Source of the DNA: Planctomycetia bacterium | GTDB lineage: Bacteria; Planctomycetota; Planctomycetia; Pirellulales; PNKZ01 | DNA length: 64,000 nt | Assembly (NCBI GenBank): GCA_021413845.1 | Contig: JAIOPP010000058.1 | Coordinates: 1 to 64,000 of the forward strand | Direction of reading: 5' to 3' | In this document: in pieces, positions 27,514 through 35,752 of the stretch | Layout: each line of letters starts with the position of its first letter | Numbering within the stretch: the first letter of the stretch is position 1 | Position numbers and translations under genes: made by a program | Notes under the pieces: generated by a model | Database searches by the model: none | Seen by the model: only the letters and a program-made list of their open reading frames with translations | What the model was told of the DNA's origin: nothing

Positions 27514-28406
27514 TTCGGCTCGGCCTTTGCTGCACGTTTCGGGACCAGCCCATCAAGTTCGTCACGACGACGGCTACCTCCATCGGCAAGATGAAGCGCC
27601 CCGACGCCCTGGCGAAGTTGAGCCGTCTCTGCTTGGAAAACGCCGACGCCTTGCTGGCCGCCCTTCAGTATTGTGCCGACAACGGCATCGGCTGCTTTCG
27701 GATCAACAGCCAAATTCTCCCCATCAAAACGCATCCGACGTGCGGGTACGAGGTCGATGATCTGCCGGATGGCGACGAGATCATTCGCCGCTTCCAAGCG
27801 TGCGGTAAGTTCACCGAGAAACACAAGCTGCGAACCTGTTTCCATCCCGATCAATTCGTGGTGCTGAACTCGCCCCGACTCGACGTGGTTGAAAACTCCT
27901 TGCAGGAACTTGAATACCAGGGGGAAGTGGCCGAATGGATCGAGGCGGATGTCATCAACATCCACGGGGGCGGGGCCTACGGCGACAAGCCCAAGGCCCT
28001 TGCTGAGTTCGCCCGCAATCTCGACCGGCTCTCATCGAGGGTCCGAAGCCGATTGACCGTCGAGAACGACGACAAAGTTTTCACGCCTGCCGATCTGTTG
28101 CCGATCTGCGGGGCCACCGGCATCCCGCTGGTGTATGACGTGCACCATCACCGTTGTCTTCCCGATGGTCTGAGCATCGAAGAAGCCACGAAGCAGGCTA
28201 TGACGACATGGAATCGGGAGCCGCTATTCCATCTTTCCAGTCCGTTGGAAGGCTGGGACGGCCCCAAGCCTGAACGACATCACGACTTCATCGACGTGAA
28301 TGACTTTCCCGATTGCTGGCGGCGAAAAAAGATCACCGTCGAAGTCGAAGCCAAAGCGAAAGAAGCAGCGGTAGAGAAGTTGAGGGCGGAGTTGAGCAAC
28401 GGGTGA
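27510..28406 (+). CDS. uvsE: UV damage endonuclease UvsE
   Basis: A 298-residue UVDE-type TIM-barrel nuclease that nicks 5' of UV photoproducts to start alternative excision repair. Recognisable blocks include MIRLGLCCTFRDQPIKF, YCADNGIGCFRINSQILP, LRTCFHPDQFVVLNSPR, NIHGGGAYGDK, LTVENDDKVFTPADLL and YDVHHHRC, which carry the His/Glu/Asp metal ligands. Start is a TTG overlapping the tspO stop (TTGA); no better start exists at the conserved N terminus. Co-transcription with TspO, a light- or porphyrin-linked protein, suggests a light-stress unit. It lies directly before a possible integrase remnant and a tRNA gene. Confidence 0.93.
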   Translation: MIRLGLCCTFRDQPIKFVTTTATSIGKMKRPDALAKLSRLCLENADALLAALQYCADNGIGCFRINSQILPIKTHPTCGYEVDDLPDGDEIIRRFQACGKFTEKHKLRTCFHPDQFVVLNSPRLDVVENSLQELEYQGEVAEWIEADVINIHGGGAYGDKPKALAEFARNLDRLSSRVRSRLTVENDDKVFTPADLLPICGATGIPLVYDVHHHRCLPDGLSIEEATKQAMTTWNREPLFHLSSPLEGWDGPKPERHHDFIDVNDFPDCWRRKKITVEVEAKAKEAAVEKLRAELSNG

Positions 28407-28649
<243 letters not shown>

Positions 28650-28959
28650 AAGCAAACAAGTCTCCGATTATAGCTCGCGCCGAACGGCTCGCAAGGGCCT
28701 CTCTACGGGCGCCGCGAACCCCTGCCGGCAGGCTTGCGAAGCCGGTTTCCAGGCCCGCGTTCTCCCGAGGCGGAATGCGCGGTGCGATCGTTACGACCGG
28801 ACAGGCTTTCCCGACGCTCCCCCGGACGAGCCTCGTGCGAGCCGGTCTCCGGCCGCGCAAACCGGAAATGTGAACTACAGTTTCGGTGTGTGGGATTTTA
28901 GCGACCTTTGGATTCGCCGAAAGCGAGTGCCCGTGCTCTACCAAGCTTATCGCAGCGTC
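28650..28959. other. Intergenic region upstream of the diguanylate cyclase locus
   Basis: About 310 bases with no supported gene. It should contain the tRNA-Asp promoter on the minus strand and a promoter for the downstream genes. I see no repeat or clear consensus promoter. Confidence 0.5.
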
Positions 28960-29070
28960 ATGCATTGGGTCGTCACACTCAACATGCGCGACTGGTTTTG
29001 GATACTTCTCGGTTGCGTCGTGTTCGGCGTGTTCAGTATGCGGGGCTTCGGCTCGCGCAACAAATACTAA
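28960..29070 (+). CDS. Very small putative membrane protein
   Basis: A 36-residue frame (MHWVVTLNMRDWFWILLGCV and on) with one hydrophobic segment and a basic tail (RGFGSRNKY). Starts could also be the ATG at 28984 or further upstream; the frame is open back to 28870. It lies 63 bases before the GGDEF gene on the same strand. The composition (tryptophan-rich membrane segment, then charged end) looks like a real membrane microprotein, but I know no named family. Confidence 0.45.
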   Translation: MHWVVTLNMRDWFWILLGCVVFGVFSMRGFGSRNKY

Positions 29071-29133
29071 TCGCCGAACCCGTCGCTCGTCGCGCCGTTA
29101 TTTCGCTCCTCTTTCCGCTCGAGACTTTCGCCG

Positions 29134-30219
29134 ATGTCGCTCCTCGCCGAATTCGATATCGTCCACTTAGGCCTGCCGAGCCCGGTCGGATTGGCGATCG
29201 TAGCGCTCTTGGGCTACATCGTCGGTCGGTTGCGCAAGCAAATGCCGATCACCTCCGAGCCGCAAGCGCGGCGCGAAATCAAACGCGCGCAGGCCGTTGC
29301 GAAGAGTCTCGAAGCGATCGCCGGCGACATTCGCAAAGATCTCGCCCGCCATCGGGCCAGCCTCGACCGCTTCAAAACGCGCGTCAGCTCACTCAGCAAC
29401 GAACATTCCGAAGCGTCGTGGAAAGAGCTCTGCTCGGAAGCCGAAGAAATTCTCGGCCCGACGATGCATCTCGCGACGCAGATCGCACACGCCTACGATC
29501 AGATCCGTCAGCAAACGAACCACCTGCTGACGTTCTCCGACGTGCGCACCGACCCGCTGACGGGCGTTTGCAATCGTCGGGCGATGGACGATGCGCTGGC
29601 CTCGCTCGTCGCAATGAAGAACCGCTACAACATGGGCTTCTCGCTCGCCATGTTCGACGTCGACCACTTCAAGCAAGTCAACGATCGCCAAGGCCACTTG
29701 GCCGGCGACGGCGTGCTGAAGGCCGTGGCGAAGCTGATCGAAGAAACGGCCCGCGAGACGGATATCGTCACGCGTTACGGCGGCGAAGAGTTCGTCGTGA
29801 TCATGCCGCAAACGGAACTGCGCGGAGCGTGCGTGTTCGTCGAGCGGATGCGCCAGAAGATCGAGAAGCTGCTTTCCGTCACGGTCAGCGGCGGCGCGAC
29901 CGCGGCGATCGGCGACGGCGAAACCTCCGATGCGATCCTCGTGCGCGCCGACGCGGCGATGTATGCCGCCAAGCAAGCCGGCCGCAATTGCACGTTCTTC
30001 CACGATGGCTTGAAGGTCGTCCCCAACGGCGATCGCTCGCAACGGATCTCCGACGCGCACGATGCCGCGGTCTCGGCCGTCGAACTCGATCCGGCCGGCA
30101 CGGCGGCCGCCTTGCTCGACATCGCCGCGCTGCATGAGACGCTCAGCGATCTGCCGACCTTGCAGTTGCCGGACGAGAGCGCCGAAGAACTTTCCCCGGT
30201 CGCCACGGCCAAGGTCTAA
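29134..30219 (+). CDS. Membrane-anchored GGDEF diguanylate cyclase
   Basis: A 361-residue protein. A single N-terminal transmembrane segment (SPVGLAIVALLGYIVGRL) is followed by a helical linker, probably coiled coil (about residues 50-145), and a GGDEF domain with the active motif GGEEF at residues 216-220. The domain's nucleotide-binding elements FDVDHFKQVNDRQGHLAGD and ADAAMYAAKQAGRN are intact, so it should make cyclic di-GMP. I see no clear RxxD inhibitory site. The last 55 residues form an acidic, low-complexity tail. Confidence 0.92.
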   Translation: MSLLAEFDIVHLGLPSPVGLAIVALLGYIVGRLRKQMPITSEPQARREIKRAQAVAKSLEAIAGDIRKDLARHRASLDRFKTRVSSLSNEHSEASWKELCSEAEEILGPTMHLATQIAHAYDQIRQQTNHLLTFSDVRTDPLTGVCNRRAMDDALASLVAMKNRYNMGFSLAMFDVDHFKQVNDRQGHLAGDGVLKAVAKLIEETARETDIVTRYGGEEFVVIMPQTELRGACVFVERMRQKIEKLLSVTVSGGATAAIGDGETSDAILVRADAAMYAAKQAGRNCTFFHDGLKVVPNGDRSQRISDAHDAAVSAVELDPAGTAAALLDIAALHETLSDLPTLQLPDESAEELSPVATAKV

Positions 30220-30323
30220 CGCCGCTCGCGCGCCGAATTCGCCCGCGAGCGCTTGACGCGCCTCTCCGCCGCTGATTGAATCGCGGCAGTCGTTTGCTCG
30301 TTCAAGCGTTGGGAGAAATCGTC

Positions 30324-31592
30324 ATGCGCGTTAGTGTCGCCGCCGGGAATTTCGTGTTGCGAGTTGCGGTGCTCGCGCTTGTCGCAGCGCTCGCGAATCT
30401 GCCTGCGCTTGAAGCCGCGCCGCTGTCGGAAAAGGCCGACCTCTTCGAAGCCGGCAAAGACGGCTACTCGATCTACCGCATTCCCGGCTTGGTCGTCACG
30501 GCGAAAGGGACCGTGCTCGCGTACTGCGAGGCACGCAAAGGGAGCAAAGGAGATTGGGGCGCGATCGACATCCGCATCCGTCGCAGCACCGACGGCGGCC
30601 GGACTTTCTCCGCTCCGGAAACGATCTCGAACGTCGCCGGCCCTAAGCAAAAGAATCCCGTAGCGCTCGCGCAGAACTTAGCCGACCCGAACGAAGTGAC
30701 GTACAACAACCCGGTCGCGATCGCCGAGCGCGACGGCACCGTTCACATGCTGTTCTGCCTCGAATACATGCGCTGCTTCGCCATGCGCAGCACCGACGAC
30801 GGCCTAACGTGGAGCAAGCCGGTCGAGATCACTCCGACCTTCGACGAGTTTCGTTCCGATTACGCTTGGAAGGTGCTCGCGACGGGTCCGGCCCACGGCA
30901 TTCAGCTCCGCACCGGTCGCTTAGTCGTGCCGGTTTGGCTGTCGACCGGCACCGGCGGCCATGCCCATCATCCCTCCGTCGCGGCGACGATCTTTTCCGA
31001 CGACTCGGGCCGAACGTGGCGACGAAGCGAAATCGCCGCCGTCGCTTCCCCGGAGATCGTCGACCCGAGCGAAACCGTGGTCGTCGAGTTGGCCGACGGC
31101 CGGACGATGCTCAACATGCGCAGCGATTCGAAGCAACACCGCCGGCTCGTCGTCGAGAGTGCCGATGGGGCGACCCGTTGGACCGCTCCCCGTTTCGACG
31201 AGGCCTTGCTCGACCCGATCTGCATGGCGAGCATCGTCCGCGTGAGCTTGGCGGGGGCGCAAGATCGGAACCGGATCGTGTTCGTCAACCCGCACAACTT
31301 AGAACGTGCCGACGGGAAAGCAGTCGCCGGGAAAGCGCGCGACCGGCGCAACCTCTCGGTGAAGCTTTCGTACGACGAAGGAAAAACCTGGCCGGTGAAC
31401 AAATCGCTCGATCCCGGCTTCGGGGCATATAGCGATGTCGCCGTGCTTCCGAACGGTACGATCCTGTGCCTTTACGAAAGCGGCCGTCCGACCGAAGCGG
31501 ACCCGAAGAAGACAAAGGGCTACGCCGCGCTAACGCTCGCGCGCTTCAACATCGAATGGCTCACCGACGGCAAAGATGGCGCACGAGACTGA
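30324..31592 (+). CDS. Secreted sialidase-family (BNR/Asp-box) protein
   Basis: A 422-residue protein with the six-bladed propeller fold of exo-alpha-sialidases. The ATG follows GGGAGAA and starts a signal-peptide-like region (LRVAVLALVAALANLPAL). The family RIP motif is seen as YRIPGLVVT. Asp boxes are visible as STDGGRTF, STDDGLTW, SDDSGRTW and SYDEGKTW. The C-terminal half has LNMRSDSKQHRRLV, supplying a likely substrate-binding Arg. In Planctomycetes such proteins often act on algal or host glycans; true sialic acid specificity cannot be inferred. Confidence 0.88.
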   Translation: MRVSVAAGNFVLRVAVLALVAALANLPALEAAPLSEKADLFEAGKDGYSIYRIPGLVVTAKGTVLAYCEARKGSKGDWGAIDIRIRRSTDGGRTFSAPETISNVAGPKQKNPVALAQNLADPNEVTYNNPVAIAERDGTVHMLFCLEYMRCFAMRSTDDGLTWSKPVEITPTFDEFRSDYAWKVLATGPAHGIQLRTGRLVVPVWLSTGTGGHAHHPSVAATIFSDDSGRTWRRSEIAAVASPEIVDPSETVVVELADGRTMLNMRSDSKQHRRLVVESADGATRWTAPRFDEALLDPICMASIVRVSLAGAQDRNRIVFVNPHNLERADGKAVAGKARDRRNLSVKLSYDEGKTWPVNKSLDPGFGAYSDVAVLPNGTILCLYESGRPTEADPKKTKGYAALTLARFNIEWLTDGKDGARD

Positions 31593-31648
31593 ACCATCCG
31601 ACTCCCGTCTGATCCCCGACCCCCGACCCCCGGCCCCTTCCTAGCCCC

Positions 31649-33088
31649 ATGCTTCTTGAATGGCTCAGCGACCAGTGGAGCCTGATTCTCTACAGCGTCG
31701 AATGGTCGATCCGCCTCGTGATGCTCGTCTACGTGCCGCAGCGCCGCACGCCGTCCGCCGCGCGCACTTGGCTGTTGCTGATCTTCTTGTTGCCTGTGCC
31801 GGGCGTAGTGTTGTACGCGCTCTTCGGTCGAGCTTACTTACCGTTGAAGCGGGTGCAGTTGCAGAGCCGCGTGACTCGTCTTCTGCAAAGCGGTTCGATT
31901 CCGACGTTCGGCAATAAAGCGGCCGAGCACGATCTGCCGACCCGCTTCCGCGAGACGACGCGCTTGGCGGAAAGTTTGGGAGATTTTCCGGTCGTCGGCG
32001 GCAACGACGTCGAACTTCTCGCCGACTACGAAGGCTCGATCGCACGGCTCATCGCCGATATTCGCGCGGCGCGCAACCATGTGAACTTGCTCTATTATAT
32101 TTTCGCCGACGATGCGACCGGCCGGAGCGTCGAGGCGGCGCTACTCGATGCGCATGGCCGCGGCGTCCGCTGCTTGGTGCTCGTCGACGCCCACGGCTCG
32201 CGACACGCTTGTCGCGCGCTGGTGCCGCGTTTGATCGGCGCGGGCATCGAAGTCGAAGTGCTGCTGCCGGTCGGACTGTTCCGTAAACACACGGCCCGTC
32301 GCGATCTGCGGAACCATCGCAAGATCGCGGTCGTCGACGGCACGATCGCTTACATCGGTTCGCAGAATCTCGTCGATGCCGCGTTTAAGCGGGGCTTGGT
32401 GTTCGAGGAACTCGTCGCCCGCATCTCCGGCCCGGTGGTGCCGCAGTTTCAAGCGGTCCTCTTAGCCGATCGCTATTTGGAAACCGGCGAACAATTGAGC
32501 GAAGCGAAGCGGTTCTTTCCTCCCGTCGTGCCGGCCGGCGACATGGTTGCGCAGGCCTTGCCGAGCGGGCCCGGCTATCCGCAAGCCAATACGCTACGCT
32601 TAGTCACCACGCTCATCTACGCGGCTCAGCAGCGGGTCGTGATCACGACGCCGTACTTCATTCCCGACGAGACGCTGCTCGAAGCGCTCGTCGCCGCCGC
32701 CTTGCGAGGCCTTGAAGTTCGGCTCATCGTCTCGCGCGAGATCGATCAATGGCTGGTCGGCTTCGCGCAGCGCTCGTTCTACGAGCAACTGCTCGAGGCC
32801 GGCGTCGTCGTGCATCTGCATCGCGAGAAATTTTTGCACGCGAAACATCTCAGCATCGACGACGAAGCGGTGCAAATCGGCTCGAGCAACATGGACATTC
32901 GGTCGTTCGCCTTGAACGCCGAGGTGAGTTGCATCGTATATCATCGAGAATTGGCGCAAAAACTGCGTTCGATCCAGGAACGTTACATAGCCGGGGCGGA
33001 AACGCTCAGCCTCGAACGCTGGCGCGGGCGACCAGGCTACGTGAAGGTCGCGGAAAACTTGGCCCGACTGGTCGATTCGTTGCTCTAA
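31649..33088 (+). CDS. cls: Cardiolipin synthase, ClsA-like
   Basis: A 479-residue membrane phospholipase-D-superfamily enzyme. Two N-terminal hydrophobic segments (WSIRLVMLVYVP; TWLLLIFLLPVPGVVLYALF) form the PLDc_N region. The two HKD motifs are complete: HRKIAVVDGTIAYIGSQNL near residue 223 and HAKHLSIDDEAVQIGSSNM near 397. It should condense phosphatidylglycerol, or PG with another donor, to cardiolipin. It is the first gene of a same-strand group with a ClsB-like enzyme and an EEP-family protein. Confidence 0.92.
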   Translation: MLLEWLSDQWSLILYSVEWSIRLVMLVYVPQRRTPSAARTWLLLIFLLPVPGVVLYALFGRAYLPLKRVQLQSRVTRLLQSGSIPTFGNKAAEHDLPTRFRETTRLAESLGDFPVVGGNDVELLADYEGSIARLIADIRAARNHVNLLYYIFADDATGRSVEAALLDAHGRGVRCLVLVDAHGSRHACRALVPRLIGAGIEVEVLLPVGLFRKHTARRDLRNHRKIAVVDGTIAYIGSQNLVDAAFKRGLVFEELVARISGPVVPQFQAVLLADRYLETGEQLSEAKRFFPPVVPAGDMVAQALPSGPGYPQANTLRLVTTLIYAAQQRVVITTPYFIPDETLLEALVAAALRGLEVRLIVSREIDQWLVGFAQRSFYEQLLEAGVVVHLHREKFLHAKHLSIDDEAVQIGSSNMDIRSFALNAEVSCIVYHRELAQKLRSIQERYIAGAETLSLERWRGRPGYVKVAENLARLVDSLL

Positions 33089-33178
33089 TGACGCGGCGAC
33101 CGGTCACGGATCGTTCGCCGCTGCGCGAGGACTCCTCACAGCGCATGAAAATCGCTCACTTGTTCGAGCAGGCACCCC

Positions 33179-34372
33179 ATGACCACCACCTTGAGCCCGG
33201 AAAGCCGTAGCGGCCAAGTCGCTGCGATCGAGGTCGCCGGCAATCGGCTGGAACTGTTCGTCGAATTGCCGCCGATGGTAGCATCGCTGGTCGCCGATAT
33301 TCGCGCGGCGAAGCACCGAGTCTGGATCGAAAGCTACATCATGGCCGACGACCCGGCCGGCCGCGCCGTGGCAGATGCGCTGCGCGAACGGGCCGCCGCC
33401 GGCGTCGATTGCCGACTCGTTTACGATGCCGTCGGCAGCTTGCGCACGCCGGCGAAGTTCTTCGCCGATCTCGCCCGCGACGGCATCACGGTCAAGCCGT
33501 TTCGCGAGCTCTCCGCGCTGTGGGGGAAGGTCGGCTTCTTTCGGATCTTCAATCGCCGCAGCCATCGCAAGCTCGCCGCGATCGACGATCAGGTCTCCTA
33601 CTTCGGCGGCATGAACCTCATCGACGCGAGTGGGCCGCCGATCGTCTCCGAGAAGCACAATCGCCCCCCCGAGGGTCTCGGCTGGCGCGACGTCCATGTT
33701 CGCATGACCGGTCCGCAATCGGCCGAGATCGCCGCCGCGATGGAAGACCTTTGGCTCCGGATCAATCATCTCCGCCCGAAAGAAAAGCGTCGCTGGCCGG
33801 TGATCCCGATGGCGAATTGCCGCGACGAGGGAATCTTTTTCTTCGACTCGCAGCCGACGCTCCATCATCGTCGTCCGTCGCGCGTGTTGAAGACGATCAT
33901 CGACGGGGCGCGGAGCCGGATCACGCTGCTGATGGCCTACTTCATCCCCGTCGGCAGCATCTTGCGCGCGTTGCTGCATGCGCGGAAGCGCGGCGTCGCG
34001 GTGGAGGTCATCGTGCCGGGCGTCAACGACGTGCCGCTGGTGCAATGGGCGAGCCGGTATATGTATGAAAAGTTGTTACGCTACGGCTTCGAGATTTACG
34101 AGCGCGAAGATCGGATGCTCCACAGCAAGGCGATGGTCGTCGACGACTGCTGGTCGGTCATCGGGTCTTGCAATCTCGATCCGCGCAGCCTGCGGATCAA
34201 CTTGGAATTCCTCGCCGTGATCCGCTCGCAGCCGTTGGCCGCAGCGCTATTGAAGGTCAGCGACTACGAGCGCGCCCATAGTCGCAAGATCGAACTCGAT
34301 ACGCATCGTCGCTCGTCATGGTGGCAGCGCTTTCTGCATCGTATGGCCTGGTACTTTCGACACGGCTTGTAA
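33179..34372 (+). CDS. clsB: Phospholipase D-like, ClsB-type cardiolipin synthase
   Basis: A 397-residue protein lacking N-terminal membrane segments, as in ClsB. Two HKD motifs are present: SHRKLAAIDDQVSYFGGMNL and HSKAMVVDDCWSVIGSCNL. It starts at an ATG 90 bases after the first cardiolipin synthase and is followed 34 bases later by an endonuclease/exonuclease/phosphatase-like gene. In Escherichia coli clsB sits beside ybhP, which encodes an EEP-family protein, so this order is a recognisable conserved neighbourhood. Confidence 0.9.
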   Translation: MTTTLSPESRSGQVAAIEVAGNRLELFVELPPMVASLVADIRAAKHRVWIESYIMADDPAGRAVADALRERAAAGVDCRLVYDAVGSLRTPAKFFADLARDGITVKPFRELSALWGKVGFFRIFNRRSHRKLAAIDDQVSYFGGMNLIDASGPPIVSEKHNRPPEGLGWRDVHVRMTGPQSAEIAAAMEDLWLRINHLRPKEKRRWPVIPMANCRDEGIFFFDSQPTLHHRRPSRVLKTIIDGARSRITLLMAYFIPVGSILRALLHARKRGVAVEVIVPGVNDVPLVQWASRYMYEKLLRYGFEIYEREDRMLHSKAMVVDDCWSVIGSCNLDPRSLRINLEFLAVIRSQPLAAALLKVSDYERAHSRKIELDTHRRSSWWQRFLHRMAWYFRHGL

Positions 34373-34406
34373 CTTTCGCCGACTTCCCGGAAGGAACGCT
34401 CTTGCG

Positions 34407-35171
34407 ATGCGCCTCTTGACGTACAACATTCATAAGGGAATCGGCGGCCGCGATCGGCGCTACCGTTTGCCGCGGATCATCGAAGTGATCGAGCATGAAA
34501 ATCCCGACCTGATTCTCATGCAAGAAGTGACGCACCTCTTCAAACGCTGCGGCGGCGACGATCAAGCGACGCTCCTTTCCGAGCATTTTCGGGCTGTCGA
34601 CAAGATGTATCAGATGAACGTCAATCTGAAGAGCGGCGGCTACGGCAACCTGCTCATCTCGCGCTGGCCGATCATCGAACGACACCAAATTTCGCTCCGC
34701 TTGAAGCAAAAGAAGCCGCGCGGCGCGCAGATCGCCGTCGTCGACACTCCCGAAGGGCCGTTGAAGATCGTCAACTTGCATCTCGGGCTCGCCGAGGCCG
34801 AGCGCCATTGGCAGGTTGCGCATCTCTTGGAGCATCGGCTGTTTCAAGCGACGGCGAACGTGCCGGAGTTGATCGTCGGCGACTATAACGACTGGCGCAA
34901 TACGCTGGCCGCCGGCCCGATGACACGGCACGGGTTCCAACACATCACGACCCCGCCGTCGCGGTTCCGTTCGTTTCCGGCGTACTTCGCGCTCGGCTCG
35001 CTCGATAAAGCATTTCATCGTCGCGGCGTCGTCGTCAACGAAGCTCGCGTCGTCAGCAGCAAGGCGGCGAAGAGCGCGAGCGACCACTTGCCGCTCGTGC
35101 TCGACTTCCATCTTCAAGCCGAAGGGGCCTCGGCGTCGGTCGTCGGCCCGCTCCCCGGCGTGTCGTCGTGA
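34407..35171 (+). CDS. Endonuclease/exonuclease/phosphatase family protein, YbhP-like
   Basis: A 254-residue member of the EEP superfamily. The metal and catalytic positions can be followed: TYNIHKG (Asn), LMQEVTH (Glu), IVNLHLGLAE (His), VGDYNDWRN (Asp/Asn) and ASDHLPLVLD (Asp/His). Members include nucleases and phospholipid phosphodiesterases. Position after clsB favours a lipid-related job, such as a lipid phosphodiesterase or phosphatase, but this is inference. Its last 58 bases overlap the end of the converging membrane-protein gene. Confidence 0.87.
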   Translation: MRLLTYNIHKGIGGRDRRYRLPRIIEVIEHENPDLILMQEVTHLFKRCGGDDQATLLSEHFRAVDKMYQMNVNLKSGGYGNLLISRWPIIERHQISLRLKQKKPRGAQIAVVDTPEGPLKIVNLHLGLAEAERHWQVAHLLEHRLFQATANVPELIVGDYNDWRNTLAAGPMTRHGFQHITTPPSRFRSFPAYFALGSLDKAFHRRGVVVNEARVVSSKAAKSASDHLPLVLDFHLQAEGASASVVGPLPGVSS

Positions 35172-35557
35172 GGTGCTGCGAACGGCGGCTTATCGTAACG
35201 CGCCCGCCAGCGGTTCGCCCCCTCGATGAGATGGCCGCGGCGAATCAGATAGAGCGAAAGTCGGCGCTTGCCGGGAAAGTCGACGAGCATCAGCCCGACG
35301 ACGAGCGTCAAGAGCCCTTGCCCCGGCGTGACGAGCATGATGATGCCTGCCACGACGAGCGCGGCTCCCAATAGATTGCGAGCTACGCACCAACCGAGAT
35401 GCAGGGCCGGATGCGCGAAGCGGCGCTCGGCGTTCGGCGAAAGGCCGTTCCTAAAGAAGTCGACCGGCAGCCGCAGCAGCGCGTAGCCCGTCGCGGCGAG
35501 GCCGACGACGAACATCGCGCAGGAAGCGATTCCACACCAAACGTAAAGGGAGGGCAC
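35114..35557 (-). CDS. PGPGW-type transmembrane protein
   Basis: A 147-residue membrane protein starting at GTG. It has hydrophobic segments at the N terminus (ASCAMFVVGLAATGYALLRL) and in the middle (LLGAALVVAGIIMLVTPGQG), followed by LLTLVVGLMLVDFPGKRRLS. The MLVTPGQG...VDFPGKR pattern matches the family named after its PGPGW motif, here PGQG. Function is unknown. The 3' end overlaps the EEP gene on the other strand by 58 bases. Confidence 0.75.
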   Translation of the reverse strand: MPSLYVWCGIASCAMFVVGLAATGYALLRLPVDFFRNGLSPNAERRFAHPALHLGWCVARNLLGAALVVAGIIMLVTPGQGLLTLVVGLMLVDFPGKRRLSLYLIRRGHLIEGANRWRARYDKPPFAAPHDDTPGSGPTTDAEAPSA

Positions 35558-35562
35558 GGCGA

Positions 35563-35597
35563 TTCAGGGGTCAGGGGTCGGGGGCCAGGGATCGGAA
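35563..35597. repeat. G-rich short tandem repeat (GGGGTC-type) upstream of the PGPGW gene
   Basis: A run built from CAGGGGTCAGGGGTCGGGGG-like units. The same composition occurs in the opposite orientation at 31603-31643 between the sialidase and cardiolipin synthase genes (units CCCCGAC). It is probably a dispersed intergenic repeat; no function is implied. Confidence 0.5.
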
Positions 35598-35752
35598 TGT
35601 CGATTCAAGTCGATCGGAGATGGCAATGTAACGCAATCCAACTTTAGTTCCATCCGCCGGCTTCGCGGAATAATCAACCCTAGAACGCCGCTTGCGGAAC
35701 GATCACAATAGTGGATTCGTTTTTGTATCGTTTTCCGCATAGGCATGCCACC

